DNA from: Ailurus styani
Taxonomy: Eukaryota; Chordata; Mammalia; Carnivora; Ailuridae
Assembly (NCBI GenBank): GCA_002007465.1
Contig: LNAC01000165.1
Span: forward strand, 310,001 to 374,000
Length of the DNA: 64,000 bases
Direction of reading: 5' to 3'
Both the position numbers and the translations under genes were made by a program. A model generated the notes under the pieces. The model made no database searches. It saw only the letters and a list, made by a program, of their open reading frames with translations, and was not told the origin of the DNA. Position 1 is the first letter of the stretch. The number at the start of each line of letters is the position of its first letter. Below, piece by piece: positions 12,288 to 24,720 of this stretch.

Positions 12288-13149
12288 CAATCACATCTTC
12301 TTTATCCATTCATCTGTCGATGGACATCTTTCTTTCCATAGTTTGGCGATTGTGGAATTGCTGCTATAAACATTGGGGTGGAGGTGCCCCGTTGGATCAC
12401 TGCATTTGTATCTTGGGGGTAAATACCCAGTACTGCAATTACTGGGTCCTAGCTCTATTTGCAACCTTTTGGGGAACCTCCATACTGTTTTCCAGAGTGC
12501 TGCACCAGCTTGCATTCCCACCAACGGTGTAAGAGGGTTCCTCTTTCTCCACATCCTCACCAACATCTGTGGTTTCCTGAGTGGTTAATTTTAGTCATTC
12601 TGACTGGTGTAAGGTGGTATCTCATTGTGGTTTTGATTTGTATTTCCCTGATGCCAAGTGATGTTGAACAATTTTTCATGTGTCTGTTGGCCATTTGGTT
12701 GTCTTCTTTGGAGAAATGTCTGTTTATGTCTTCTTCCCATTTCTTGATTGGATTATTTGTTCTTTGGGTGTTGAGTTTGATAAGTTCTTTATAAACTTTG
12801 GATACTAACCCTTTATCTGTTAAGACATTTGCAAATATCTTCTCTCATTCTGTTTGTTGTCGTTTGGTTTTATTGACTGTTTCCTTTGCTGTGCAAAAGT
12901 TTTTTTGTCTTGATGAAATTCCAATAGTTCAGTTTAGCCTTTGTTTCCCTTGCCTTTAGAGACGTGTCTAGCAGGAAGTTGCTGTGGCCAAGGTCACAGA
13001 GGTTGCTGCCTGTGTTCTGCTCTAGAATTTTGATGGATTCTGAGTGTGTGTTTGTGTATGGTGTAAGGAAATGGTCCAGTTTTATTCTTCTTTATGTGGC
13101 TTCCAATTTTCCCAACACCATTTGTTGAAGAGACTGTCTTTCTTCTCTT

Positions 13150-13906
13150 GAATATTCTTTCCTGCTTTGTTGAAGATTAGTTGATCATGGAGTTGAGGGT
13201 CTATTTCTGGGTTCTCTCTTCTGTTCCATTGATCTGTGTCTGTTTTTGTGCCAGTACCATACTGTCTTGATGATTACAGCTTTGTAATAGAGCTTGAGGT
13301 CTGGGATTGTGAGGCCACCAGCTTTGGTTTTCTTTTTCAACATTCCTTTGGCTGTTTGGGGTCTTTTCTGTTTCCATGCATGCTTTAGGATTACTTGTTC
13401 CAATTCTGAAAAAAGTTGATGGTATTTTCATTGGGATTACGCCAAATATGTAGATTGCTCTCGGTAGCATAGACATTTTAACAATATTGCTTCTTCCAAT
13501 CTATGAGGATGGAGCATTTTTCCATTTCTTTGTGTCTTCCTCAATTTCTTTCATGAGTGTTCTGTAGTTTTCTGAGTACAGATCTTTGCCTTTTGGTTAG
13601 GTTTATTCCTAGATATTTTATGATTTTGGGTTCAATTGTAAACGGGATTGACTCCTTAATTTCTCTTTCTTCTGTCTCATTGTTAATGTATAGAAACTCA
13701 ACTGATTTCTGTGCATTGATTTTATATCCTGCGACTTTGCTGAATTCCTGTATGAGTTCTAGCAATTTTGGGGTGGAGACTTTTAGGTTTTCCATACAGA
13801 ATATCACGTCATCTCCAAAGAGTGAGAGTTTTACTTCTTTGCAGATTCAGATGCCTTTTATTTCTTTTTGCTGTCTGATTGCTGAGGCTAGGACTTCTAG
13901 TACTGT
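13150..13906 (-). pseudogene. L1 ORF2 reverse-transcriptase remnant
   Basis: Minus-strand frames give pieces of L1 ORF2 downstream of the catalytic centre: 'GYKINAQKS', 'FLYINNE' and 'KYLGINLTK' around 13,590-13,720, then '[15 protein letters not shown]' and 'WYWHKNRH' around 13,250-13,330. The pieces lie in different frames with stops between them. The start of ORF2, the endonuclease domain and the RT active site are missing. Confidence 0.85.
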
Positions 13907-14527
13907 GTTGTCAGTCACAATTAAAAATGTGAATATTCTATGACATTTGAGTTCTGCTGAATCTGAATCCCAGCAGAAATAGAAAATTTTCAGAGAGCCT
14001 GAGCCATATTTCTTCAAGATGATTACTCTCCTGTGAAGATGAATTATGCTTGCTTACTGTTACAGTCATGCTGTATATACTGAATTTGAGAACAACCACT
14101 AAGTAGGAGGGAAAGGAGGTCTAGTCTTACCTTGCAATCCCTAGGCCACAAAAGGAGACTATCAGGTTTATCTGTTATTCTTTCTCCAAACTGTTGTGGA
14201 CTAAATTTTTCTTTCCCTCTATGTTTGGGGGCATTGGTCATTGACAGGTTGACCATGTACTTTATCATTCAAACCAGGATACTTTTAAAGCTAAAAGGAT
14301 GCACTAAAAATTAACAGGCATCAATTAATCTATAAGAAGAATAAGCTAGGTGTGTCTTGGGCAGACCAGACATATCATCACCTTCTGCCTAAAATGCCTT
14401 TTCTATCATCAATTATAGCTATGAATATCATCTACACTGACCCAAACTCCACCCTGACTTTCTAATACACATTTTGGAATTTTTAATCCATGATCAATAA
14501 GCTTCCTCCATCCCTAACCTTTTGAGA

Positions 14528-14660
14528 GCAGTGGAGTATAGCAGTTAAGAGCATGGACTAAGGAACAAAAGAGCCATAAGTTGAAACCTAACTGTGACAC
14601 TTATTAATTAGCTGCATGATGTGGGAAAATTACTTTGTTTCCCTATACTTAATCAAAAGC
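14528..14660 (+). mobile_element. MIR relic
   Basis: AGTGGAGTATAGCAGTTAAGAGCATGGACT, shown in part, starts as MIR does, followed by a diverged TAGCTGCATGATGTGGG core. Ancient and inactive. Confidence 0.65.
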
Positions 14661-15291
14661 CTTTGTGCTCATCTATGTATTGCAGGGTACTTTGGCTTGG
14701 CTTTTCTCTTAGGTACCTTTAACATAAGAATACTTCTGTCTTTCCTTTTGGACCCATCACTCATGAGATTACCCATAGAAGCATCCTCCAATTTCCTGCA
14801 TGGAAGACTATAAACCTGGATGTCAATTTGCAGACAGATGAGTAGGGGTAGAGGGCAGGGGAGTGGGTCTCATCATTCTGATCTCTATTTCTCTCTGCTC
14901 TCTTCTGTAAAATGAGGGAGGAGGGGCAGTTGACTAGCTATGTAGAATAAGTGAAGTGGTCTGAGGCTCTTTCTGCATCTTAAATTTTAACAAATTCTCT
15001 TATTTTTTAGCCTCTCTCTCATTTCTACTTGTAGAGGTAGCTGGTGCCTCCAATTTCTGGATATGGGTTCTGTGGTATAACTGCAAATTGCCTATGGATT
15101 TTCTCACTGCCAATTTAAAATTTAACTTGCTTGAATCTTTTCAATCAGTTGCTTTTTTAGCTTACTTCCCTCCCCTTCCCCCCAACATTTTCTCATTTCC
15201 TATTCTTATTATCTTATAGATGTGTGTCTTTAAAAACCTTCTTATTGTCATTTTAATGAAGTTTATTTAGGGAATAAAAGTAAATGAATGT

Positions 15292-15480
15292 CTGGGCGCC
15301 TGGGTGGCTCAGCGGGTTAAAGCCTCTGCTTTCGGCTCAGGTCATGATCTCAGGGTCCTGGGATCAAGAGGCCTGCTCAGCAGGGAGCCTGCTTCCTCCT
15401 CTCTCTCTGTCTGCCTCTCTGCCTACTTGTGATCTGATCTCTCTCTCTGTGTCAAATAAATAAATAAAATCTTTTTTAAA
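15292..15480 (+). mobile_element. SINEC with internal deletion
   Basis: Plus-strand SINE with perfect 16-base duplications (AAAAGTAAATGAATGT) at 15,276-15,291 and 15,481-15,496. The body lacks about 20-25 bases after GGGATC compared with neighbouring copies. Confidence 0.95.
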
Positions 15481-15536
15481 AAAAGTAAATGAATGTGTTC
15501 AATTTGCCTTCTTTACCAGATCTAAAGAATATATTT

Positions 15537-15560
15537 TTGAAAATTTTTACTTATTTATTT

Positions 15561-15596
<36 letters not shown>

Positions 15597-15740
15597 ACAC
15601 AAGTTGGGGAGGGAAAGGTACAGGCAGACTCCACACTGAGTCCAGAGCCCAGTGCAGGGCCCAATTTCACTACCTTGAAATCATGACATGAGCTGAAATC
15701 AAGAGTCAGATGCTCAACTGACTGAACTACCCAGGTGCCC
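15537..15740 (-). mobile_element. Older SINEC with (GA)n tract
   Basis: Minus-strand SINE of an older type (head GGGCACCTGGGTAGTTCAG, TTGATTTCAGCTC body). CTAAAGAATAT-like sequences flank it. It lies 57 bases from the opposite-strand SINE at 15,292. Confidence 0.85.
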
Positions 15741-16517
15741 CTAAAGAATATTTTTTAATTAGATAATTTTCTCTTACTTATCTGTATGTAGGAAAGAAGT
15801 TGGTTTTGGTATAACATCTTTGAAGAACTCTTTTACTGATTCTAAAAATGAGTGTGTAAGTTCTCTTGGGTTATTCTGTATCTAATTAACTATACAAATC
15901 ACTTCAATCTGTTTTCTACTCTCAACACTTGACCAAATTGCTCTTGCTAGGGCTACCAGTTTCCACCATGTTGCTAAATTCAGGGGATACTTTTCTGTTC
16001 TAATCGTAACTTGTGTGTTTCAGCAGCAGCCAGCACAAATTACTCATTCCTCCATGAGGTCCTCTTCTTTCTTAGTTTCTTTAACATCTTATCTTCTCAG
16101 TTTTTCTTAAACTTCTCTGGATGCTTGTCCCCTCTTATGGCTCTCTTCCTTCAGCCACTTGGAGTTTCTAACAGCTTATACTTGGGCTCTTTTCTGCTAC
16201 TTTGTTATCATCACCATCACTATCAATAACTATCGTTATTATTATTATTACTATATAATTAACTTTCATAACTCCCATCGCTCTTTTAGAATATCAGATT
16301 TTTATGCCATGAGCTTGAAAAATCAAGACTCTACAAGTTTCCTAATTGTTCAAGCAATTGATAAATTCACAGACATATCATGACTTACAGGGTAAGAAAA
16401 ATGAGATTTAAGGAGAAAAATATTAATTGCAAGAAATGCAGAAAACATCTAAGAAATTCTTGTGTTTCAATCTTCAAGAACTTGGCAATAATAAGTTTAC
16501 TTCAAAATTCCAATCTG

Positions 16518-16707
16518 GGGGGCACCTAGGTGGCTTAGTGGGTTAAGGCCTTGGCCTTTGGCTCAGGTCATGGTCTCAGAGTCCTGGGATTGAGCCCCGC
16601 ATCGGGCTCCCTCCTCAGTGGGGAGCCTGCTTCCTCCTATCTCTCTGCCTGCCTCTCTGCCTACTTGTGATCTCTCTCTCTCTCTGTGTAAAATAAATAA
16701 ATAAAAT
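16518..16707 (+). mobile_element. SINEC with long target-site duplication
   Basis: Plus-strand SINE bounded by a perfect 20-base duplication beginning CTTCAAAATTCC at 16,500-16,519 and 16,708-16,727. The first two bases of the element overlap the duplicated GG. Confidence 0.95.
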
Positions 16708-17084
16708 CTTCAAAATTCCAATCTGGGTTTATAGGTGGCCAACCAACTAGTTGGTATGGTTTGCAGGGGCAAGCTACCGGAATCAATATGATAGTTCCAA
16801 CTGTATTAATGATATAGCACACAGTGTACTGTAAATGCTTCCATGGTGAACTGGATTGACTGGTTTGGCTATGTGAAGAATTTATGTATTGGTATAAGTT
16901 CAATATATCTGAATGGTTTAAATGAGTTTATTCAAGTGTGGAAAATAACTATTCTTAAGCCTCCAAAGGAACTCTTTTCATGAAAATTTTGAGCTTTAGT
17001 GAATTATTCATATGCAAAGAAATACCCGTTTCAAACAGATGTGCAGTTATGCTCATAGTCTAGCTATAAGACCTTTGTTATATA

Positions 17085-17385
17085 CATCTCTAGCTCTATA
17101 TCTGCCACCTATTTCCCATCTGTAGTTTGTATTCTCATTTTCTTACTTACGTCTTTTGAGGAACAGAAGTTTTTAATTTTGATGAAGTCTAATTTCCCAA
17201 TTTTTAAAATTTATGGTCACTGCATTTTGTTTCTAGGATATCTTTTCATTTCTCAAATGTACAAAGATATTCTTCTCTAATTTCTTCTAAAAACCTTACA
17301 GTCCAGCAGCTTTTAAACTGTTCTTGCTTCTCACATTGTTGAAATTCATAATTTCAATTTTATCAGGGTCATTTTTCTTTTTTTT
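17085..17385 (-). mobile_element. Old L1 ORF2-region fragment
   Basis: The + strand blocks TTTGAGGAACAGAAGTTTTT, AATTTTGATGAAGTC and TAATTTCCCAATTTTT are the antisense of an L1 ORF2 segment. The fragment is diverged and short, with no open frame. Confidence 0.6.
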
Positions 17386-17400
17386 TTAAGAAGAATTTTG

Positions 17401-17402
17401 CT

Positions 17403-17428
<26 letters not shown>
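17401..17428 (+). repeat. (CT)n tract
   Basis: Pure CT repeat left of the nested SINE, part of the disrupted SINE tail. Confidence 0.9.
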
Positions 17429-17429
<1 letters not shown>

Positions 17430-17434
<5 letters not shown>

Positions 17435-17620
17435 ATATTTTATTTATTTATTTCACAGAGGGAGAGAGATCACAAGGAGGCAGACAGGCAGGCAGAGGGG
17501 GTGGGGGAAGCAGGCTCCTTGCTGAGCAGGGAGCCCAATGTGGGCCTCATTCCCAGGACCCTGAAATCATGACCTGAGCCGAAAGCAGAGGCTTTAACCC
17601 ACTGAGCCATCCAGGCGCCC
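17430..17620 (-). mobile_element. SINEC inserted in the tail of another SINEC
   Basis: Minus-strand SINE flanked by CTCTCTCTCTTTTAAA on both sides, sequence that belongs to the tail of the neighbouring SINE. This copy therefore landed inside the older one. Confidence 0.9.
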
Positions 17621-17632
17621 TCTCTCTCTCTC

Positions 17633-17810
17633 TTTTAAAAGATTTTATTTATTTATTTGACAGACAGAGAGAGATCACAAATAGGCAGAGAGGCAGGCAG
17701 AGAGAGAGAGAGGAGGAAGCAGGCTCCCTGCCGAGCAGGGAGCCCAATGCAGGGATCAGGACCTGAGCCCAAGGCAGAGGCTTTAACCCACTGAGCCACC
17801 CAGGTGCCCC
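17633..17810 (-). mobile_element. SINEC host copy with internal deletion
   Basis: Minus-strand SINE whose outer target duplication seems to be TCAGGGTCATTTTTCT (about 17,363) versus TCAAGGTCATTTTTTCT (17,811). The body lacks about 25 bases around the usual GATCCCAGGACCCTGAG. Confidence 0.9.
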
Positions 17811-17819
17811 TCAAGGTCA

Positions 17820-18173
17820 TTTTTTCTGAATCTTAAGTATAATGATGTGGCTTATCCTTCCTCCACCAATTTCAACCTCATCAGGCCTATTTGCTACCAT
17901 GTCACCAAATTCTTTAACATGGTTTACGAAGCACTTCATCATGTCTTTCTTTGTCAAAGCAACAGCTTACCTCTACCCTCATCCTCTATTATTTTGCATT
18001 AGCATTGCCAAACCATTTATAGTTCCCCCAAACACCACACTCTCCTTTGTTTCTGCTGTTTCTCTGCCTAGATTATCTTTTTGCCTATTCATTCCTCTCT
18101 TCACCTAGGTAACTCCACTTGTCTCTCAATCTTTATTTTATTTTTTAAAAAGATTTTATTAATTTATTTGTCA

Positions 18174-18231
<58 letters not shown>

Positions 18232-18610
18232 GTGCACAAGCAGGGAGTGGCAGGCAGAAAGAGAAGCAGGCTCCCCACAGAGCAAAGAGCCTGATACAAT
18301 TGAGGCTGGATGCCAGGATCCTGGGATCATCTCCTGAGCCAAAGATAGTCACTTAACCACTTAACTGACTGAGCCACCCAAGCATCCCTCTCAACCTTTA
18401 TTTTAATGTTCCTTTCCCTGGGAGCCCTCTCTTGATCTTTGAATACTAGTGCCCTTCGCACATGGTTCCATAGTGCTTTGGAATTTCCACACTACTCCCC
18501 CCCCCCCACTATCCTGCACTGGTTATTTACCAGCTGTGTTTCTCACCCCAAGTTCCTGGAAGGCCAGAGATATATCTTGTTTTCTATGGTGTCTGCAATA
18601 TTCAAAAGAG
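17820..18610 (+). mobile_element. L2 3' region, split by a SINE
   Basis: The segments 17,990-18,140 and 18,390-18,610 follow the L2 end pattern: TTTCTCTGCCTAGATTATC, CACCTAGGTAACTCC, then GGGAGCCCTCTCTTGATC. Ancient and non-coding. Confidence 0.55.
18143..18388 (-). mobile_element. SINEC with long (GA)n tract
   Basis: Minus-strand SINE with about 48 bases of GA repeat (18,178-18,225). TCTCAATCTTTATTTTA and TCTCAACCTTTATTTTA flank it. This is the last SINE before the GRM1 promoter. Confidence 0.9.
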
Positions 18611-21600
18611 TTCTTATTACATAAAAGGGGTAATAGAATATCTTAAATGGTGGATAAGACAAGTGAAGATAGCAGCTATAATCTAGTAAACTTGGTTTCT
18701 TGAACCCACCACCATTTATAAAAGATGTTTGATAACCCTTTAATTTGCATTCCATCTTAGTGTAACATTTTAATACATTAACACATATTTATTGCAGAAA
18801 TTTTAGAAAGGAATACAGAAAAATGAAATTATTATGCTACATTCTGTAGCTAATAACGATTAATATTTTTATGTAATTTCCTTCCAGTCTTTCTTAGTGT
18901 GTCTCGCATGTTATTTAAAATTAAAACTTAAATCTAATGTATACAGTTTTAAATTTTAATCACTATTTCCTAAATAACTGCCAATAAATCCATACACAAT
19001 ATGTGATAAAAATAATGATAATTAAAAAACATAGACTCATATTTTTACATCCAAATGATTGTTACTCCCTTCAGAAAGTCAGTGATTTTGCAGTTGCTTA
19101 AACATTTTTGGACCCACTCTTCTATTGTTCTTAGGACCAAAAAAATATAATTTCTTCAGAATCACACTTCATTTTTGATCAAAACTTATCTATTTATTCA
19201 ACACATAGTTGTTGAGGTATAGCTACTCTTTAAGGTTCTAGAGTGTCAATTGTGAGAAGACAGTTCTCTCCAAGAAATTTGGTTACTTTTTATTATTTAA
19301 GAATTTTGGTCCATTCCCACTTGTCCATTCCCAGAAAATTAAATCCACACTCAGAGGATGATTATTTGTTATGATTAATGATATTTAAAATAATACATTA
19401 CTATTTATTAAATAACTTTCATCACCATTCCAAAAATATTTTTATTAATGGTGATATAGTTGGAATAAATCACTATTTGGAAAGTGACAACAACAGTTGT
19501 GAATGAGGCTAGGTAAAATACAAATTTAAGACAATTAGTAATATTCTTTTACAGAGTCCTCTTAGATAAAAGTGCCAAATAAGCACTTTTTTTTCATGAT
19601 TTCCTTCAGAACTGGAAGCTTTCATGGATAAGTTGAATTTGAAATGAGCTTTTGAAGAAGGACAAATACATAGAAAAGAAATGAAAGATGGATAGTTTTT
19701 TGTTGTTATTTTTTGGTGGAGTGAGAGGTATGAGCTTAGGTATGAAAAAATGCAAGACTTATTTGATTAGAAAAATATAAGTAGGAGAATGGGATAAAAA
19801 TTCATCTTTAACTTTCAATTAAGAGTCACATCAGAGTTACCTAGGAAACTTAAAAGAACATGCCTTAGCGGTTCTGATAATCCTCAGCCCCATTTGAAAC
19901 AGCTTTCTCTGGTCACCTGCTCACCTCCAACTTTGCCCACTTTAGGTAGGGGAAGGGGAGGATACAAATAGTTACCATGTTTTGCTTGAATGAAGCCCCT
20001 CCTCAGTCAGTGGACTTTGGTTGCCAAGTTGAGGAATTTAGACATTATTCCATTAGCAACTGTAATATATTGTGGGTTTTGAACCAGGCAGTTGAAAGGA
20101 GAAGGGCTGTGTTTTAGGTAGATCCGTATTTTGGTGGTGTGCTAGAGGGATAACAACCACGTTGTAGATTTTCTGTTCTGTGAGGCAGGAATACAATATA
20201 TTGCTTTTTAAATAGGAATAATAATTTAATTTATTGTGTGGGTGAAACTGTAGTAATATAAATCCTTTTCTAAGGAAGGCTTTTATTGGATATGAAAATT
20301 TAGATACTTTTCCTTCTTAATTGTTCAAAAGTTGACTGTGCGACTGTGCAAGTAGGTTACTGCTGTTATTAGAACTGTTATAAAAGACGGCTATTTTAAG
20401 CAAATAGAACAATCACCTGTAATGCTTATGCCCTTAACTGATGAAAGGCCAAAAGGAAAGGAATTCAAATTCATTTTCTTTATCACTTAAGCATTTTCTG
20501 AGAAGAAAGCATCAGTTTAAAGCCTAAGGAAAAATGAAAATAAGTAACACTTAGCTTAGTCCATATAGTTGGTTTTTATGAACTAATGAATTTGGAATAA
20601 ATGTAGCATGATACGGCACTATCCCTGATTTGTTCACTACGCTTAGTCAAGGAACAGATTCTTGGTGCCTCAGTTTTCCCTTCTATAGGACTAGGATAAT
20701 ATGCCTGTTTTACACATCTTATATGATGGTTCTGAGAATCTTTTCAAATGGTTATTTTCAAATCACATAGCCACAACATTGGATAAAGGTGAGTTCCATT
20801 TATGTATTATCTTCTTTTTACCCTTATAAAGTTTTTAAGTTTTCATTTGCTATTGGTGCAAATGCAGTACAGTAATGAAAATTGTTTCTTCACATTTGGA
20901 ACAAATTTCAGTATTTCAAGTGAAACAAGGTTGTAGTATAAATGTTTCAAATGATTTAATGGTAATTAGGTTAGTTACTTGCACTTGACAAATAGTTGCA
21001 AAGTAATTACTCTTCTAACATTATAAGAATAACTTAGAAACATCTATAAACTACCTTGCTTTGATATTTTTAAAGAAAAGCATAAAAAAGATGATATTTT
21101 TTAGTGTCCAGGGACAGCATATCCATTCATTTATTAAAAAAATATTTTAGCCCCTATTATGAACCAGACATTATTTTAGACAATAGAATATAGAAGGGTA
21201 TAAAGCAGACAATAATTGTAGCCCTTATTGTGCTTTCAGAATAATTGCGTTTTCCTTAGTCTCTTCAATTGCATTTTAATACTTTAAAAATAAATGCTTG
21301 GAAACTTGTGATGAAACAATATATGCCAAAATGCATGTTTTCTAGTCTATCTGCATGAGTCCACAGAGTCATTGATGATTTCTGTTTGCTCATGAAACCA
21401 ATGCTTTTGGTCCTATGTCTGCATATATAGTTATAGCCTAATTAATCAGAACCATAAAACGATTGAATGTATATTAAATTTTGCTTATTTTAGTTCTTTT
21501 AAAATGCTTTGTTTACTTTGCTAAACATGTTTTATAACAATATTTTGAGTTTCTAAAAGAAAGAGGCTTTATTTTTTAATTTTTATTGCCTTTGCTTCAG

Positions 21601-24419
21601 AGCACAAAGTTCTACAAAGATATAGCAATTTCCCTCTTGATTTAAGCAATGTACAAACAAAATTGGATAAAGAAACTGAAAAATCTCACTGAGGCTTGAG
21701 TTATCTTGTGAACCCATGAATTAAATATAAGAATATAAGAAATGTCACACTAGATTAAATTAATTGTCCATGGAACATGTTATTTTATGAAAAAGCCTGG
21801 CATTCACTCTCCACAACATTGATCCACTTGAACATAATTATATTTCCTTAGTGATACATTATATTTCAATTTTCCACAAATCAATTTTCTCCAAAGACCT
21901 TCTTTGATCCCATTTCTATTTTCAGTTAGTACTACCTCTTCAGTTATGAGTCTATTACCTCTTGTGTATGCTTCACTTCCATATTCCAATGACTGTGTAA
22001 ACTACTTTTCAAAACACCCACTAGAGTACACTGTAATTTGGAATATGCGATTAACTTATTAATCTTTCTTTTAAAAAAATATTATTCTTGCTCACTTTGA
22101 AAAGTATAAATTTTTAACCGATTTTATGTGGAAAATTTTACATCCTTTTGCTTATTCAAAATCTAGACCAGTTCCTCTATGATGTCTTTTACGATTGGAG
22201 ACCAATGAAAATTATGCATACATTCCTAAGGAGAGTGATCACAATTTTGTTTATGGATGATATTGTTTTATTACCATATAAGAACAATGAGAATTTTGTT
22301 GCCTTTATTGTTACAGCAGCACATTAAATCATTGTCTGGAGATAGTATGTTGTATGTTGTTTTGCTCAGTCTCCTTGCATTTTGTATGAAATAGATTTTC
22401 CAACGCAAAATACTTGTAACACTTTCTACCCTGCTACAAATCACATATTGAATGTAATATTCTACACTACTAGCACTCAATAAATATTCATACTGACAGC
22501 ATTTCTGGATTCATGTACCTTTAACATTCTTTGAACTCTTACAGATTAGCATATATGCCTATATTAGTGTATTCACCTATATTTATTAACTTATATATAA
22601 TTCATCCTCTTAGTAATTTTCTTTACTCCTACTGATAGAACCTTACCTTAGATGTCTGTACATGTATTACACCCTCCCTTCCTTTGTAAAGTCTTAATTT
22701 CCAGAAAGAGAAAGCATATTTGGCTAATCTTATCTTCTTTCTCAATGCCTTCTTCTTGCCTTATTTCTGTCCTTGTGCCTTCTAATGCTGCTCTTAAAAA
22801 TTATCAATAAATTTAATTGACAATATCAAATCAAGACATTTGAAACTAAAAGTTTTCTTAACACCTGTACTATTTAATTTATACACATATATAAACCTTC
22901 TATGTTAAAATCCCCAAGTTCTTCCTCTTTAAAATGATTTGTTGCAGCCAGCTTAAATGTATAGTTTTTACTTGGACTGTATTGAGAGCAAATAAGTCTA
23001 ATTATTAATTATTCCCTCAGTAGCAGATTCTTTTCCAAACTATGTCAATGCAATATATTAAAAATACTCAGCTTTGAGGAGTACACATTGAAGCTAAATG
23101 TGGACTTCAGAGAAATTTTTTCTCTAATACTGTAAAACATATTTAATGATTTATATATGCACAGAAATCTTTGTATATGCACTGTAGCTATGAAATATTC
23201 CAGGAAAATCATGTTTAGGGCTTATCTTACTAGAATAGCATTATCTAAAATGGAACTAAAATGATTATTAGAGGAAGTGAGATAATATGATGCACTGTGA
23301 ACACCTCGGTTTGCTCTTCTCAGAGCAGACATCTTCGTAAGGGTACAGACATAGAATCATTTTACCCTATATGTGAAGAGAGAAACTGACTTCTTCCTAT
23401 TTTCCTTGAGTAAACATACTATTACTTCCAAAACTGAGAACTTTTAGGTCTAAGGGCTGTTACCTGGTTCATTGGATTATTTGTGGAAAAAGAAAAAAAA
23501 TCCTATCCTCTTTATGTTGTCTAATTAAAGTCTAGAAAAATCTGACACTTGGGGAAAAAAGCAGAACCAGAAGGGAAAGAAGATCTGTTCCTGACAGGAG
23601 GTATTGTTTCCTTTCTTAAGTTTCATGGAACACACTAAGAGAGTATTTAAAATTGCCACATGTGATTTGTCCCTTCTAGCTGATGTGGCTCCAGTCCACA
23701 GAATAATGATGACATGAGCAAGGTGATTATAAAGGGACCCACATAAGCTGATCTCTCTTCTTTGCAGATGACACAAATAGAAAGATTTGAGCAGGAGTGG
23801 AAAGGCACACGGTCACTTGCCTTTCCCCTCTGAAGAAGCTGGGACACATTCTGCTCAGCCAACATGTTCCCAGAGGAATGTGATTTAACTTCCACTTTTC
23901 ACACAGTAAGAAGCAACACTGGAGACCTGTCGGGAGGGTGATAGCAGCCTGGGAGGAATTTGGATAAGTGTTTTTCACTCCAGGGTTTTCATGTGACTTG
24001 ACTCTCATCTCAATTTAGTTACATCTTGACCTGGAAAATGCAGCCAATGTTTGCTTTTCTTCATTTGGCTTACCTTGATTCATGATATACATAGCCCTCC
24101 TTTCTCCACTCCCACCAGATGCAGCCTTTCCCCTGAAACCTACTAATAGACTTTCACTAGATCTCACTCAACACATGTATTAACTGTTTCCCTCAGTATA
24201 GGCTTTACTTCCAGGGAGAGAAAATGTATTTGGGTCCTTGAAATATATGCAAAGAATATTCACCTAAAACAGCCTAAGGGGTTCCCTACTCCTTTTGCCA
24301 GATCTGACTATTCATGTGTTTGGCAGCTTTCTTAAGAACCCTCTGGTAGTAGAGAACTTAATATTTCTCACTTCTCCCTAGCTTTTTCCCCCTCCCTCCT
24401 CCATCAAACGACTGATTTT
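18611..24419. other. Unique AT-rich upstream sequence without recognised gene
   Basis: Almost 6 kb upstream of GRM1 with no SINE, no recent L1 and no convincing gene. Weak MER5-like (19,815-19,900) and MIR-like (20,635-20,790) relics are possible. Short open frames at 23,525-24,010 have no recognisable protein. Confidence 0.6.
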
Positions 24420-24720
24420 TATGCATGAGATAATAGACAAGCCTTGGGTGACCTGTTTTTTTTCCCCTCCCCCCCCCTTTTTCCTTGCGGTAAAACAGTG
24501 CTGAAGAAAGAGGGCACTAGTGTACAGCCCAGATCGCATCCTTGCACCGTCTGGATTAGAGCTGAGGCGTCTGCGAACCGAGCGTGGCCCGAACGGTGTT
24601 CTGGCCCGAGGACCACAGCGCTGTCTACCCGGACTCAGGTACGTCTCAAGTCCAATTCTCCAAGCAGACCCAGGTGAGCAGACACCTCCGCGCGGTGAAA
24701 CCCACCCACAGTGGCAGACA
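24420..24720 (+). promoter_or_regulatory. CpG-enriched candidate GRM1 promoter
   Basis: Roughly fifteen CpG dinucleotides occur between about 24,490 and 24,680, while the preceding 20 kb is CpG-poor. A C-rich homopyrimidine run (about 24,463-24,482) sits just upstream. No convincing TATA box was found, which suits a dispersed CpG-type promoter. The call is inferred from composition and from position beside the exon 1 donor. Confidence 0.5.
24500..24638 (+). other. GRM1: Putative GRM1 non-coding exon 1 (3' end defined, 5' end unknown)
   Basis: The 3' edge is a perfect consensus donor, CAG|GTACGT, at 24638/24639, at the end of a CpG-enriched stretch in otherwise AT-rich DNA. No ATG occurs in the last ~150 bases, which suits a leader exon. 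The spacing of about 1.9 kb to the start codon agrees with my recollection that mammalian GRM1 has a non-coding first exon shortly upstream of the ATG exon. The 5' edge is a placeholder because no TATA box or clear initiator decides the start site. Confidence 0.6.

Larger units (their letters stand above)
11822..13906 (-). mobile_element. Carnivore L1, 5'-truncated, minus strand
   Basis: About 2.1 kb reads, on the minus strand, as the end of L1 ORF2 followed by the 3' region. Typical blocks on the + strand are 'TTCATCACCCAGTTACC', 'GATGGCTGAGTAATATT', 'CCAGCTTGCATTCCCACC' and 'TTTGCTGTGCAAAAG'. The homology stops abruptly near 13,906, which is the usual 5' truncation. A (TG)n tract has replaced the normal sequence near 12,257. 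Around 13,040 an internal segment of roughly 45 bases appears to be missing. It cannot mobilise itself. Confidence 0.9.
13907..17084. other. Intergenic sequence between repeats
   Basis: Apart from the MIR and SINEs listed, the stretches 13,907-14,520, 14,661-15,275, 15,745-16,499 and 16,728-17,084 show no gene. A short ATT repeat occurs near 16,236-16,250. Confidence 0.6.

Noticed and set aside
12260..12794. Open frames of 71-111 codons on the + strand
   Set aside because: They are the antisense of the truncated L1, not genes.
13557..13943. 128-codon + strand frame
   Set aside because: It is antisense to the L1 ORF2 remnant.
18178..18225. Possible CRISPR-like or satellite array
   Set aside because: It is only the (GA)n part of a SINE. 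No spaced repeats occur anywhere in the window.
23525..24010. Overlapping 82-93-codon minus-strand frames upstream of GRM1
   Set aside because: No known domain, no splice or promoter support, and several competing frames.
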